This document shows positions 15,824-23,430 of a stretch of 47,273 bases of DNA, one piece after another (the stretch's first letter is position 1; each line of letters opens with the position of its first letter). The DNA is from UBA8517 sp964606975. GTDB lineage: Bacteria; Patescibacteriota; Microgenomatia; UBA8517. A program made the translations under genes and the position numbers. The notes under the pieces were generated by a model. It made no database searches, was not told the origin of the DNA, and saw nothing but the letters and a program-made list of their open reading frames with translations. The stretch is taken from assembly GCA_964606975.1 (NCBI GenBank), contig CAZSGY010000026.1, positions 1 to 47,273 on the forward strand, read 5' to 3'.

Positions 15824-16159
15824 TTAGAAAAAACCAACCAGTAAAATGATCTTAACGACAGTTATGCTCGCCATTACCGCAATAAGGAAAGAGGCGACAG
15901 CTACTATTTTTTGAATGAATTCGTCTCTTGTGGCCAAATTAATCAACATATTAATGACCGTTATCAATATAGAAATCCCCGGGATGACAAAAATAAACCA
16001 AGTCGAAGCAAGTTGCTCGGCACCCGTGGGTTTACCGTAAAACAGCGGTACAAGAGGGGGAAGGAAGCTCTTGGTAATAAAAATTCCGACGGTTGTGATT
16101 AAAGACAACCCCACGGCAACAAGAAAATAATTTTTAAAAGTCACTTTTTTCCACCACAT
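15824..16159 (-). CDS. Small three-helix membrane protein, function unknown
   Basis: 111 aa with three predicted membrane helices (about residues 11-31, 50-72 and 84-108). Between helices 1 and 2 is LPPLVPLFYGKPTGAEQLA, which recalls the loop of DUF1648-like (SdpI-type) proteins, a weak resemblance. It ends 3 nt before the WecA/TagO-like gene and starts 73 nt after the GT-C gene, in the same direction, so it is probably part of the glycan operon. No role can be assigned. Confidence 0.6.
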   Translation of the reverse strand: MWWKKVTFKNYFLVAVGLSLITTVGIFITKSFLPPLVPLFYGKPTGAEQLASTWFIFVIPGISILITVINMLINLATRDEFIQKIVAVASFLIAVMASITVVKIILLVGFF

Positions 16160-16232
16160 GTCTTAATTTTTAGTTAAAAAAGCAGGATACTTAGCCCGGC
16201 ATCGGCTCAAATTATGTCTAATTGTACGATAT

Positions 16233-17741
16233 CTATTTACTTGAGGCAAAATCAACTCTTGAGTAAATGCTCATGTCGTCAATTTGGTTTACTAATAGGT
16301 AATTATTTTTAATTAAAGAATTCAGTTCGGGAAAGGGATACGAATTACTGAGAATTATGAATTTTGGAGGACTGGCAACCATTTTTTCGGCTTCAATTGC
16401 TTTGGTAGAGTAGTCGTTTATATGGTAATCGGCCACATATTTGGTAGGAGGCATGCGTTTTGCCAGAGCATAAATAGCCGCTGAATCAGGACTCCAAATG
16501 AAAACCCGATCGTTTTTGTAACTGGACTGAACCAAAAATTCCGCGATTTTATAATTTCTGGAGGTAGTTTTTGAAAAACTATTGAAGTATTCCTCTTTTG
16601 TAATCCTTCTGGTTATAAGGTTTGTAAAGCGTAGATAGTAGGAAGCGGTTGGATAGACCCAAAACCTAAAATAGACGGGGACAAAGAAAAATAAAGTCAA
16701 AGGAATAACACTCAAAGATTGTTCCAAACTCTTTTCTGTCAAAAGGATCGAAATAAGTATTGAGACAGGGGCAATAACCTGAATCAGGTAGTGTGGATAC
16801 GGGCGCTCCGACAAGGTAATGGCAAAAAGTGCAAACAACACCCACAAAGATAGAAGAATAAACTTTTTGCTTAGTTTTTTCCTAAATATAAACAAAACCG
16901 CAGATCCCAAAAGAACAATAAAACCACGAATAAGTAACGGAGCATTTCTGACTAAGAAGGGTTTTTGTACATCTCCCGGCCTGAAACTGCTTAGATAGCC
17001 GACATTTTGCATAAAAGCGGCTTTAATATACTCCGGCAAAGCCCCCTTGAAGTAATACCAGACAAAAGTTGTTACTATCGGAGTAAGAAAACCAAGTAGT
17101 AGTATCAAGGTGTTTTTTAATATAATTTTCCAGTTTTTAAATCCATCGGTAATTAGCCAGTAAAAAACAATTATTGGGACATCAAAAGCTGCCGGTATTT
17201 TGAAAAGCGCTCCGATTCCGAATAGGATTCCGGACAGATAGATTTTTCCGGCGGAGGGCCTGTTTTTTAATAGAATAAGCAGGGCGCCGATAGTGAAGCC
17301 AATCATAAATAGTTCCGAGTTTATGGTTAATCCTTCAAGCAGGGGTAGTGTGGTCAGAAGCGCGAAAAGCAGTGTGGCAATTTTTTGACCTTTCTCATTT
17401 TTATCCAAAACCAGCCTTGTTAGCTTATAAAATAGGAAAATGGTTACTAAGGTCCAAAATGTCAGAATAACCTTAAACCAAAAAAGACTGCCGCTAACAG
17501 CTGCCAGGATATATAAAAGAGGGGGTTTATTGTCGTGGACATCTTCATAAAGAGTTAGTCCCTGGCGCACTCCTTGCCCCAAGGTCATATAAATCATTTC
17601 ATCGCCATAATAATAAGGTTCAAAGTACGAGGGTACTCTCAATAAAAAGACTAAACTTAAAACCACCAAAAGCCAGGCAGGAATGTCCGGAAGATGCAAG
17701 AAGTCGCTGATCTTGTGAAGTTTCTGCCAGAGTACCTTCAT
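16233..17741 (-). CDS. GT-C membrane glycosyltransferase (ArnT/PMT_2 type)
   Basis: 502 aa, about eleven or twelve membrane segments. The first outer loop has the acidic GDEMIYM motif and, slightly later, DVHDNKPPLLY, typical of GT39/GT83 enzymes such as ArnT that move sugars from polyprenyl-phosphate donors on the outer face of the membrane. The C-terminal ~100 residues form a soluble domain (FLVQSSYKNDRVFIWSPDSAA and on). Acceptor and sugar are unknown. It heads the leftward glycan operon and is divergent from the UDP-glucuronate decarboxylase gene, with only 32 nt between start codons. Confidence 0.8.
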   Translation of the reverse strand: MKVLWQKLHKISDFLHLPDIPAWLLVVLSLVFLLRVPSYFEPYYYGDEMIYMTLGQGVRQGLTLYEDVHDNKPPLLYILAAVSGSLFWFKVILTFWTLVTIFLFYKLTRLVLDKNEKGQKIATLLFALLTTLPLLEGLTINSELFMIGFTIGALLILLKNRPSAGKIYLSGILFGIGALFKIPAAFDVPIIVFYWLITDGFKNWKIILKNTLILLLGFLTPIVTTFVWYYFKGALPEYIKAAFMQNVGYLSSFRPGDVQKPFLVRNAPLLIRGFIVLLGSAVLFIFRKKLSKKFILLSLWVLFALFAITLSERPYPHYLIQVIAPVSILISILLTEKSLEQSLSVIPLTLFFFVPVYFRFWVYPTASYYLRFTNLITRRITKEEYFNSFSKTTSRNYKIAEFLVQSSYKNDRVFIWSPDSAAIYALAKRMPPTKYVADYHINDYSTKAIEAEKMVASPPKFIILSNSYPFPELNSLIKNNYLLVNQIDDMSIYSRVDFASSK

Positions 17742-17765
17742 AACATATACAGTTTAAGGTATAAT
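17737..17765 (+). promoter_or_regulatory. Promoter of the UDP-glucuronate decarboxylase gene, leaderless
   Basis: TTCATA at 17737-17742, a 17 nt spacer and TATAAT at 17760-17765. The -10 ends 8 nt before the ATG at 17774. The -35 lies over the start codon of the divergent gene. Confidence 0.6.
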
Positions 17766-17773
17766 TTCCCTAT

Positions 17774-18727
17774 ATGCAAAATGTTTTGGTTACCGGTGGG
17801 GCAGGTTTCATTGGTAGCCATCTTTGTGACAAGTTGGTCAGTGAAGGGTACAGGGTGAGTTGTTTGGACAACCTTCTTACGGGTTCAAAAAAGAATATAG
17901 AGCACTTAATGGATAACCCCAACTTCAATTTTATAGAGGGAGATATTGTTCAATCGTTAGAAATGATGGGTACTCAGTTGAATTATATTTTTCACCTGGC
18001 ATCTCCGGCATCTCCGATTGATTATCAAAATTACCCGGAAGAAACATTAATGGTCAATTCCATGGGCACTTTAAATGTATTAAAACTTGCAAAAAAAAGT
18101 GGTGCTAAGGTTCTAATTGCCTCCACGTCAGAGGTGTATGGCGACCCCATGGAACATCCTCAAAAAGAAACCTATTTCGGCAACGTAAACACTGTTGGCC
18201 CGAGATCCTGTTATGACGAAAGCAAGAGATTTGCAGAAACAGCAACATATGTTTATCTACGAAAATATGATATAGATGCCAGAATAATTAGGATATTTAA
18301 TACCTATGGCCCCAAGATGCAAAAAGATGACGGCAGGGTGGTTTCCAATTTTATTATGGCAGCCATAACTGGCGGCCCTTTGAGGATCGACGGTGACGGT
18401 AGCCAGACGAGGTCCTTTTGCTATGTTGATGATTTAGTGGATGGAATATTAAAGGCTATGTTTACAGATTGGACTAAAGGGGAAGTGTTCAATTTGGGAA
18501 ATCCCGATGAATTTGCAATTAAAGAACTGGCCGATTTAGTGAAGTCTCTTACCGGAAGCAATTCAGAGGTTTTACATAGCGGTAGTTTTAGAGAAAACGA
18601 TCCGATGAAAAGGCGTCCGGATATAACTAAAGCTAAAACTGTTTTAGGATGGGAGCCAAAAATAAAATTGGAAGAAGGACTCAGAAAGACAATAGAATAT
18701 TATAAACAATTAGAGGCTAGGAATTAA
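17774..18727 (+). CDS. UDP-glucuronate decarboxylase (UDP-xylose synthase)
   Basis: 317 aa extended SDR enzyme. The NAD-binding TGGAGFIGSH is at residues 7-16, the catalytic triad includes T118/S119/E120 (ASTSEVYGDP) and Y147-x3-K151 (SCYDESK). FHLASPASP and the EVYGDP...HPQKETY pattern are those of UXS proteins, more than dTDP-glucose dehydratases or GalE. It converts UDP-glucuronate to UDP-xylose, a sugar donor for surface glycans. The full domain is present with no membrane segment (human UXS1 has one). It converges on the GT2 gene with 15 nt between stops. The neighbouring glycan genes suggest xylose or a related pentose in the envelope polymer. Confidence 0.88.
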   Translation: MQNVLVTGGAGFIGSHLCDKLVSEGYRVSCLDNLLTGSKKNIEHLMDNPNFNFIEGDIVQSLEMMGTQLNYIFHLASPASPIDYQNYPEETLMVNSMGTLNVLKLAKKSGAKVLIASTSEVYGDPMEHPQKETYFGNVNTVGPRSCYDESKRFAETATYVYLRKYDIDARIIRIFNTYGPKMQKDDGRVVSNFIMAAITGGPLRIDGDGSQTRSFCYVDDLVDGILKAMFTDWTKGEVFNLGNPDEFAIKELADLVKSLTGSNSEVLHSGSFRENDPMKRRPDITKAKTVLGWEPKIKLEEGLRKTIEYYKQLEARN

Positions 18728-18742
18728 CGGCCGAGAATTTCC

Positions 18743-20233
18743 TCACACTTTTTCCGTCACTTTGTATTCAATATATTTTCCAAGCATTAGTCTTGTGTGG
18801 GCATCTATTCCGGGGAGGGCGGTGAAGATAAATCCTGCAATCGGCATTAGAATGAATTCAAAAGGAGTAAGAATATGCCTGATAATGGATGTCCCTGCTG
18901 GCCTTTTTGGTTTTTGAATATTATCAATAACGATCATAACAATCAAAAATGCAAGGGCGAGTGTCAAAATCAATGATGAAAGTTTGGGAACGGTGTACCC
19001 CAGCGCTGTTCTACCAAAAGCCGGGTTAAGGAGTGTGGGAATAGTTAACCCGACCGAAATGATGAACCAATTAACAGGCCACAAGAAATGTGACCAAACA
19101 ACCTGAATAACCCTCATTGTTTTATCCCAAAAAGGGATGTCGCGGGTAAGAAAATAACTTTTAATAATCCAGGGGTCGTCACTGACGCCCCATGCCCATC
19201 TTTGAAGTTGTTGGTATTGGTTTTTAATGGTTTTCCAAAAGCCCTCCGATTGGGCTGCGTCAGCAAATAGCGGCAGATATATCGGTTCTACCTCAATTCC
19301 GCCACCGTTTTTATAAAAGGCTTTGAAAAAGATTCCCCAATCTTCAGGTATCTTGTCTGCATCCCAATAACCCACTTTATCCAAGAGCTTGAAAGACAAC
19401 GAATAATTTTGGGTATTAATAAGCTTATCCTTCCTGACAAGCTGGGAAAGATTATTAATAGACATCAGGGTATTGGTTACGCGGGAAATCGCCGGGATTT
19501 CCCAAATATTGTTGTAAAACATAACCGACGGCTGCCAGAACATTTCAAAACGCTTAGGATCGTCAAGGAATTTATATGTCAAACAGGCAAAATGTTTGGG
19601 ATGGAATTTATGGTCTGCGTCGCAGGAGGTAACAGTAAAATAATCGATATTTAGCTTCTTTTTATCAATGTAATTTTTCTTTACCCAAATGGCTGCATAT
19701 TTTTCATTTGAAGCTTTGCCGACAACCTCGCCGGGTTGGAGTAGGTGGTCGGTTCTGATAAATTTCCCGAAGATCTTTGCGTATTTTTTTTCAAGCACAT
19801 TCCACTTTGAATCACGGTCGGCTTTGGGTTCTTTTTCTTCCATTGCCAAAACGGGAATGATTTGTTTTGTTGGCAATTCCTGGGTGGCCAGGGAGTTAAG
19901 TGTTCTTTCGAGAATATGAAGGGGTTCTTTGTAAGTGGGAATAATAACCACGTGTCGGACATTTGTCCAATCGGGAAATCCTTTAACATCTCCCATCCAG
20001 TCATAAATTTTAGCTGCTTGTATGCGGGTGTTGGATACGATTGCGTTAATAGCAATTTGCAGAGATTGTATAAACCAATAAATATTGAAAGCCAAAACAA
20101 AGAAGGCGACTGCGTTGGGAATAACAAAAATTCCCCAGTAAGGGAATAAAATCAAATTCCAGGAAACAAATCCCGGCAAGATTTCCAGAAAGCGCAAAAT
20201 TTGACGATCGTGTTTTTCGATGAATTTTCTCAT
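18743..20233 (-). CDS. Membrane GT2 glycosyltransferase, cellulose-synthase-like
   Basis: 496 aa. Two N-terminal membrane helices (about 21-65), a cytosolic GT-A domain (HVVIIPTYKEP 94-104, Asp-Ala-Asp at 205-207, EDW at 297-299, QQLQRW at 341-346) and three or so C-terminal helices. These D, DxD, ED(W) and QxxRW motifs mark processive or lipid-linked beta-glycosyltransferases such as cellulose or hyaluronan synthases. The polymer made cannot be told. The start codon follows the metG stop with no gap, so expression is probably tied to metG. Confidence 0.85.
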   Translation of the reverse strand: MRKFIEKHDRQILRFLEILPGFVSWNLILFPYWGIFVIPNAVAFFVLAFNIYWFIQSLQIAINAIVSNTRIQAAKIYDWMGDVKGFPDWTNVRHVVIIPTYKEPLHILERTLNSLATQELPTKQIIPVLAMEEKEPKADRDSKWNVLEKKYAKIFGKFIRTDHLLQPGEVVGKASNEKYAAIWVKKNYIDKKKLNIDYFTVTSCDADHKFHPKHFACLTYKFLDDPKRFEMFWQPSVMFYNNIWEIPAISRVTNTLMSINNLSQLVRKDKLINTQNYSLSFKLLDKVGYWDADKIPEDWGIFFKAFYKNGGGIEVEPIYLPLFADAAQSEGFWKTIKNQYQQLQRWAWGVSDDPWIIKSYFLTRDIPFWDKTMRVIQVVWSHFLWPVNWFIISVGLTIPTLLNPAFGRTALGYTVPKLSSLILTLALAFLIVMIVIDNIQKPKRPAGTSIIRHILTPFEFILMPIAGFIFTALPGIDAHTRLMLGKYIEYKVTEKV

Positions 20234-21658
20234 TTAACTTAGGCGGGGGAACAGGGAACCTTCCGAAACTATCTTGGAATTTTTGAATTGCTTTTGAATT
20301 TTTCGGGCCGTTTCCGGTAAGAAAGGTGAAAGGTTAAAAGCAATGGTCCCGATGCTCGCTACGGAATTAGACAAAACTTCTCCCAACCGGTCTCCCTCAA
20401 GCTTCCACGGCTCGTTTTCATTGATATATTTATCTGCTTCGCTAATTTTGTTCCAGATAATTTTCAGTGCTTCATCAAACCTGTAATCATTCAATTTGTC
20501 CTCGATACTCTTGTCATACTTATTGTTCTCTGAAATATCACTATTAAATTCAAAACCCGATTTTTCACACAATTTTGCAACCCTAGCAACTAGGTTGCCC
20601 AAACCGTTTGCAAGTTCTCCGTTATAGACTTCCTCAAATTTTTCAAAAGTGAAATCAGAATCCTCGGTAGGATTTATTTTAGCTAAAAGATAATAACGAA
20701 GCGCATCTGTTCCGTATTTCTCGGCAACTTCCACAGGATCTATAGTATTACCAAGACTTTTGCTGATTTTTTGCCCGTTTACAGTAATAAATCCATGAAT
20801 GAAAACCTGTTTTGAAAACGGAAGTCCTGCGGAAGCAAGCATGGCCTGCCAAATGGCGGTTTGCTGTCTTAGGTTGTCTTTTCCGGCCACCTGATATCCC
20901 GGCCAGAAATCTTTGAAATTTTCCTGATCTTCGGGCCAGCCGAGGGTCGATATGTAATTGATAAGTGCGTCAAACCAAACGTACATTACCTGATCCGGGT
21001 CGCCCGGAACCGGGATTCCCCAGGGCATTTTAGACTTGAGTCTTGAGATGGAGAAATCAGAAAGGCCATTTTCTACAAAAGTTCTTATCTCATTAAATTT
21101 ACCAGCCGGAATTACGAAGTCGGGATTTTGATCATAAAAATCCAGAAGTATTTTTTGGTATTTTGAAAACTTGAAAAAATAATTTTCCTCCTCGATTGAT
21201 TGAAGCTCTCTATTGGGGTGAAGGGGACACCTTCCTTCCTTCAGTTCCGAATCGGTTTTTTCGAGTTCACAACCAACACAATACTTGGTTTTATATAGCT
21301 TTTTGTAAATGTCTCCGTTTTTGTCGCAAAGCTTCCAAAATTCCCCTGCCGCATTAACATGGTGTGTATCCGTTGTTCTTATAAAATGGTTATAACTTAA
21401 GTTCAACGCCGTCTTTAAGGCGTCAAATTTTTGGGCATATTCATCAGTGTATGCTTGTGGATTTTTACCCTCATCGATGGCTTTTTGATAGATTTTTTCG
21501 CCATGCTCATCTGTCCCGAAGTTAAAAATTACCTCTTCGCCCAAAAGATCATGGAATCTTGCCAGAGTGTCCGCCTGAATAATTTCCAACGCAAAACCAA
21601 TATGCGGTTCGGCATTAACGTATGGCAGGGTGGTTGTTATGTAATATTTTTTGTCCAT
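20234..21658 (-). CDS. metG: Methionine--tRNA ligase, short form
   Basis: 474 aa class I synthetase. HIGF signature at residues 19-22, zinc-knuckle region with KYCVGCELEKTDSELKEGRCPLH, WFDALINYIS in the catalytic core and KISKSLGN as the KMSKS loop. The usual GKDILRFH segment is changed to GKDNLRQQTAIW. There is no C-terminal EMAP/tRNA-binding domain, making it close to the minimal form. A TAAAAT lies 7 nt before the ATG and no Shine-Dalgarno sequence is present. It follows the TrpR-like gene by 45 nt and runs directly into the GT2 gene. Confidence 0.93.
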   Translation of the reverse strand: MDKKYYITTTLPYVNAEPHIGFALEIIQADTLARFHDLLGEEVIFNFGTDEHGEKIYQKAIDEGKNPQAYTDEYAQKFDALKTALNLSYNHFIRTTDTHHVNAAGEFWKLCDKNGDIYKKLYKTKYCVGCELEKTDSELKEGRCPLHPNRELQSIEEENYFFKFSKYQKILLDFYDQNPDFVIPAGKFNEIRTFVENGLSDFSISRLKSKMPWGIPVPGDPDQVMYVWFDALINYISTLGWPEDQENFKDFWPGYQVAGKDNLRQQTAIWQAMLASAGLPFSKQVFIHGFITVNGQKISKSLGNTIDPVEVAEKYGTDALRYYLLAKINPTEDSDFTFEKFEEVYNGELANGLGNLVARVAKLCEKSGFEFNSDISENNKYDKSIEDKLNDYRFDEALKIIWNKISEADKYINENEPWKLEGDRLGEVLSNSVASIGTIAFNLSPFLPETARKIQKQFKNSKIVSEGSLFPRLS

Positions 21659-21665
21659 TGAAGCT

Positions 21666-21671
21666 ATTTTA
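21666..21671 (-). promoter_or_regulatory. Possible -10 box of metG, leaderless
   Basis: TAAAAT on the minus strand ends 7 nt before the metG ATG. No convincing -35 was found. Confidence 0.4.
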
Positions 21672-21703
21672 GCGCGTAATTGCTTTTGAAGCCAGTTTAA
21701 GTG

Positions 21704-22033
21704 TTATTTAACCAAGCTTTTAATTTTTTCGGCCCAGACGTTTGCCCATTCTTCAGCCTCAATCTTTTTTATGGCTTTTTTTATTCCCTCTTTTTTAAGC
21801 ATGTTTTTACCAAGCTTTATTTCTTCGGAAGTTGCCAAAAGATTCCTTTTAATGTTTTCCTCATCTCTGCCTTTTTTAAGCCAGTAGGCTATTGAAATTC
21901 TTTTGACGTAAGTTTCAAGTTCTCTTTCGTCAAAAAAATCAATCAAAAACTTTTCCGTCTCAGATTTGCTTTCCAGGTCTTCCAGCATTTGCACAAAGGT
22001 TTTAAGAAGCTGTTTTTTAAGTGATGGGTTCAT
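21704..22033 (-). CDS. TrpR/YerC-like helix-turn-helix protein
   Basis: 109 aa from the ATG at 22033, which lies 4 nt after the stop of the upstream gene. The central part, FLIDFFDERELETYVKRISIAY followed by a second helix pair with ENIKRNLLATSEEI, matches the helical layout of the TrpR/YerC/YecD superfamily (DLxTxxEhxxhxxRhxhAxxLxxG). It is a small, Lys-rich protein, likely to bind DNA, with no visible ligand-binding signature for tryptophan. Its position just before metG suggests control of amino-acid or tRNA-charging genes, but this is inference. A longer start at 22081 would overlap the neighbouring gene. Confidence 0.65.
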   Translation of the reverse strand: MNPSLKKQLLKTFVQMLEDLESKSETEKFLIDFFDERELETYVKRISIAYWLKKGRDEENIKRNLLATSEEIKLGKNMLKKEGIKKAIKKIEAEEWANVWAEKIKSLVK

Positions 22034-22037
22034 TGTT

Positions 22038-22373
22038 TTACTTAGTTGAGAAATATAACTCTGTACAGATGCCAATTGCAAGTATCAAGCCCAAGTTAAG
22101 CCAGTTGCCGACCCCGAGATATAAAAGAATCGCAAAAAGAGACAGCGATAAAGAAGAAATTAAGCCTCTTCTAGAATTGGCAAAAAGTAAGGAAAATGTA
22201 AATAAAAGAGTTATAAAAAAGATGATGAAAAAAAGAGGTATTGCGCCAAAAGTTTTTGGATTAACAAAATAAATCAAAAAAGCAAAAAGTATCCAAAAAA
22301 GAATTGTCAAAAATAGAGTTGGTAAAAAATTTTTACGCTTCAGAACCTGTTCCTTTCTTTTATTTTTCCTCAT
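22038..22373 (-). CDS. Small membrane protein, function unknown
   Basis: 111 aa from the ATG at 22373 (MRKNKRKEQVLKRKNF), giving a basic cytosolic tail and three or four membrane helices with the pattern FLPTLFLTILFWIL, FFIIFFITLLFTFSLL and YLGVGNWLNLGLIL. I have seen this kind of small protein as typical of Patescibacteria genomes, without known function. An alternative ATG at 22415 would overlap the rmuC start codon as CATG. It ends 4 nt before the TrpR-like gene. The opposite strand also reads open over 83 codons, but that peptide has no family features. Confidence 0.65.
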   Translation of the reverse strand: MRKNKRKEQVLKRKNFLPTLFLTILFWILFAFLIYFVNPKTFGAIPLFFIIFFITLLFTFSLLFANSRRGLISSLSLSLFAILLYLGVGNWLNLGLILAIGICTELYFSTK

Positions 22374-22401
22374 TCGTTTATGAATATTTATCGCTACAGT
22401 G

Positions 22402-22407
22402 TAGAAT
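22402..22407 (+). promoter_or_regulatory. -10 box of rmuC, leaderless
   Basis: TAGAAT ends 6 nt before the ATG at 22414. It overlaps a small inverted repeat CTACA-G-TGTAG at 22394-22404 that might serve as an operator. Confidence 0.45.
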
Positions 22408-22413
22408 TTACTC

Positions 22414-23409
22414 ATGGACACAATGATCATTCTAATTATAGTCTTGGCAGCCGTTTTTTTTATAGCAATTTTTATTAATAGGAAGTTGACCGATATCAAA
22501 AATTCGCAAAAACCCTCGGAGGAACTTTTAGAGGTAATAAAAATGCTTCAAACCGGCAGCAAGGAAGATCGAAGAGTGTTGGTTTCATCGCTTCAGGAGA
22601 ACACCCGGGCCATGAATGAAAGGCTTGATAACACCGCCCGCGTTATTTCTCAGGTCCAAAGGAACATCGGGGAATTCAGTGAAATTGGAAGAGGAATGAA
22701 AGATTTGCAGGATTTTTTGAGAAGTCCTAAAGTTCGCGGAAACATCGGCGAGCAGGTTTTGAAAGAAATGTTAGGGCAGTTTTTACCCAAAGAGTCTTTC
22801 AATCTGCAATATACATTTAAAAGCGGAGAAAAAGTTGATGCCGCAATTAAAACTGCAGGAGGAATTATCCCTATCGATTCTAAATTCCCGATGGAAAATT
22901 TCAGAAAAATGGCCGAAGCTCCAACCGACAACGATAAGAAAATTTATGAACGCGATTTTGTCAAAGATGTCAAAAACCACATCGATTCTATCGGCAAAAA
23001 ATATATTTTAACAGAAGAAGGAACAATTGATTACGCACTAATGTATATCCCTTCGGAAGGTGTTTATTACGAAGTGGTAAACAATCAAACGCTTTTTGAT
23101 TACTCGCAGAAAAAAAGAGTTCTTCCCGTCTCACCGACGACTTTCTATGCGTACCTTCGTGCGATCCTCATGAGTTTTGAAGGACAAAAAATTGAAAGAA
23201 GGGCAAAAGAAATTTTGACAGCACTAAGAGCGATTCAAAAAGATTATGAAAAGGCAGAAGAAAACCTGGGAGTTTTGCAAAAGCATTTAACCAACGCCTA
23301 CAACATGATGGGTAATGTGTTTACCAGCTTTGGCACCTTAGGCCGGAAAATTTCAGGAGCAGGAAGATTGGGAGGTGGGGTGGAGGAAGAGACAAAAATC
23401 TTGAAATAA
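22414..23409 (+). CDS. rmuC: RmuC family DNA recombination protein
   Basis: 331 aa. An N-terminal membrane helix (residues about 4-20) and a coiled-coil stretch lead to the RmuC domain: GMKDLQDFLRSPKVRGNIGEQVLKEML, where the RGxxGE signature is, and GGIIPIDSKFPMENF, the nuclease-like core (PIDSKFP). RmuC limits recombination at inverted repeats and has a restriction-endonuclease-like fold. It is followed after 21 nt by the helicase-nuclease gene, which begins a DNA-repair group. Confidence 0.92.
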   Translation: MDTMIILIIVLAAVFFIAIFINRKLTDIKNSQKPSEELLEVIKMLQTGSKEDRRVLVSSLQENTRAMNERLDNTARVISQVQRNIGEFSEIGRGMKDLQDFLRSPKVRGNIGEQVLKEMLGQFLPKESFNLQYTFKSGEKVDAAIKTAGGIIPIDSKFPMENFRKMAEAPTDNDKKIYERDFVKDVKNHIDSIGKKYILTEEGTIDYALMYIPSEGVYYEVVNNQTLFDYSQKKRVLPVSPTTFYAYLRAILMSFEGQKIERRAKEILTALRAIQKDYEKAEENLGVLQKHLTNAYNMMGNVFTSFGTLGRKISGAGRLGGGVEEETKILK

Positions 23410-23415
23410 TTTTCG

Positions 23416-23424
23416 TGCTACAAT
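23416..23424 (+). promoter_or_regulatory. Extended -10 box of the helicase-nuclease gene, leaderless
   Basis: TGCTACAAT is an extended -10 (TG, one base, TACAAT) ending 6 nt before the GTG start at 23431. Confidence 0.5.
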
Positions 23425-23430
23425 CGGATC

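Noticed and set aside
22021..22272. Rightward 83-codon open frame
   Set aside because: It lies opposite the small membrane protein gene at 22038-22373, whose hydrophobic pattern and 4 nt gap to the next gene are those of a real gene. The rightward peptide has no recognisable features.
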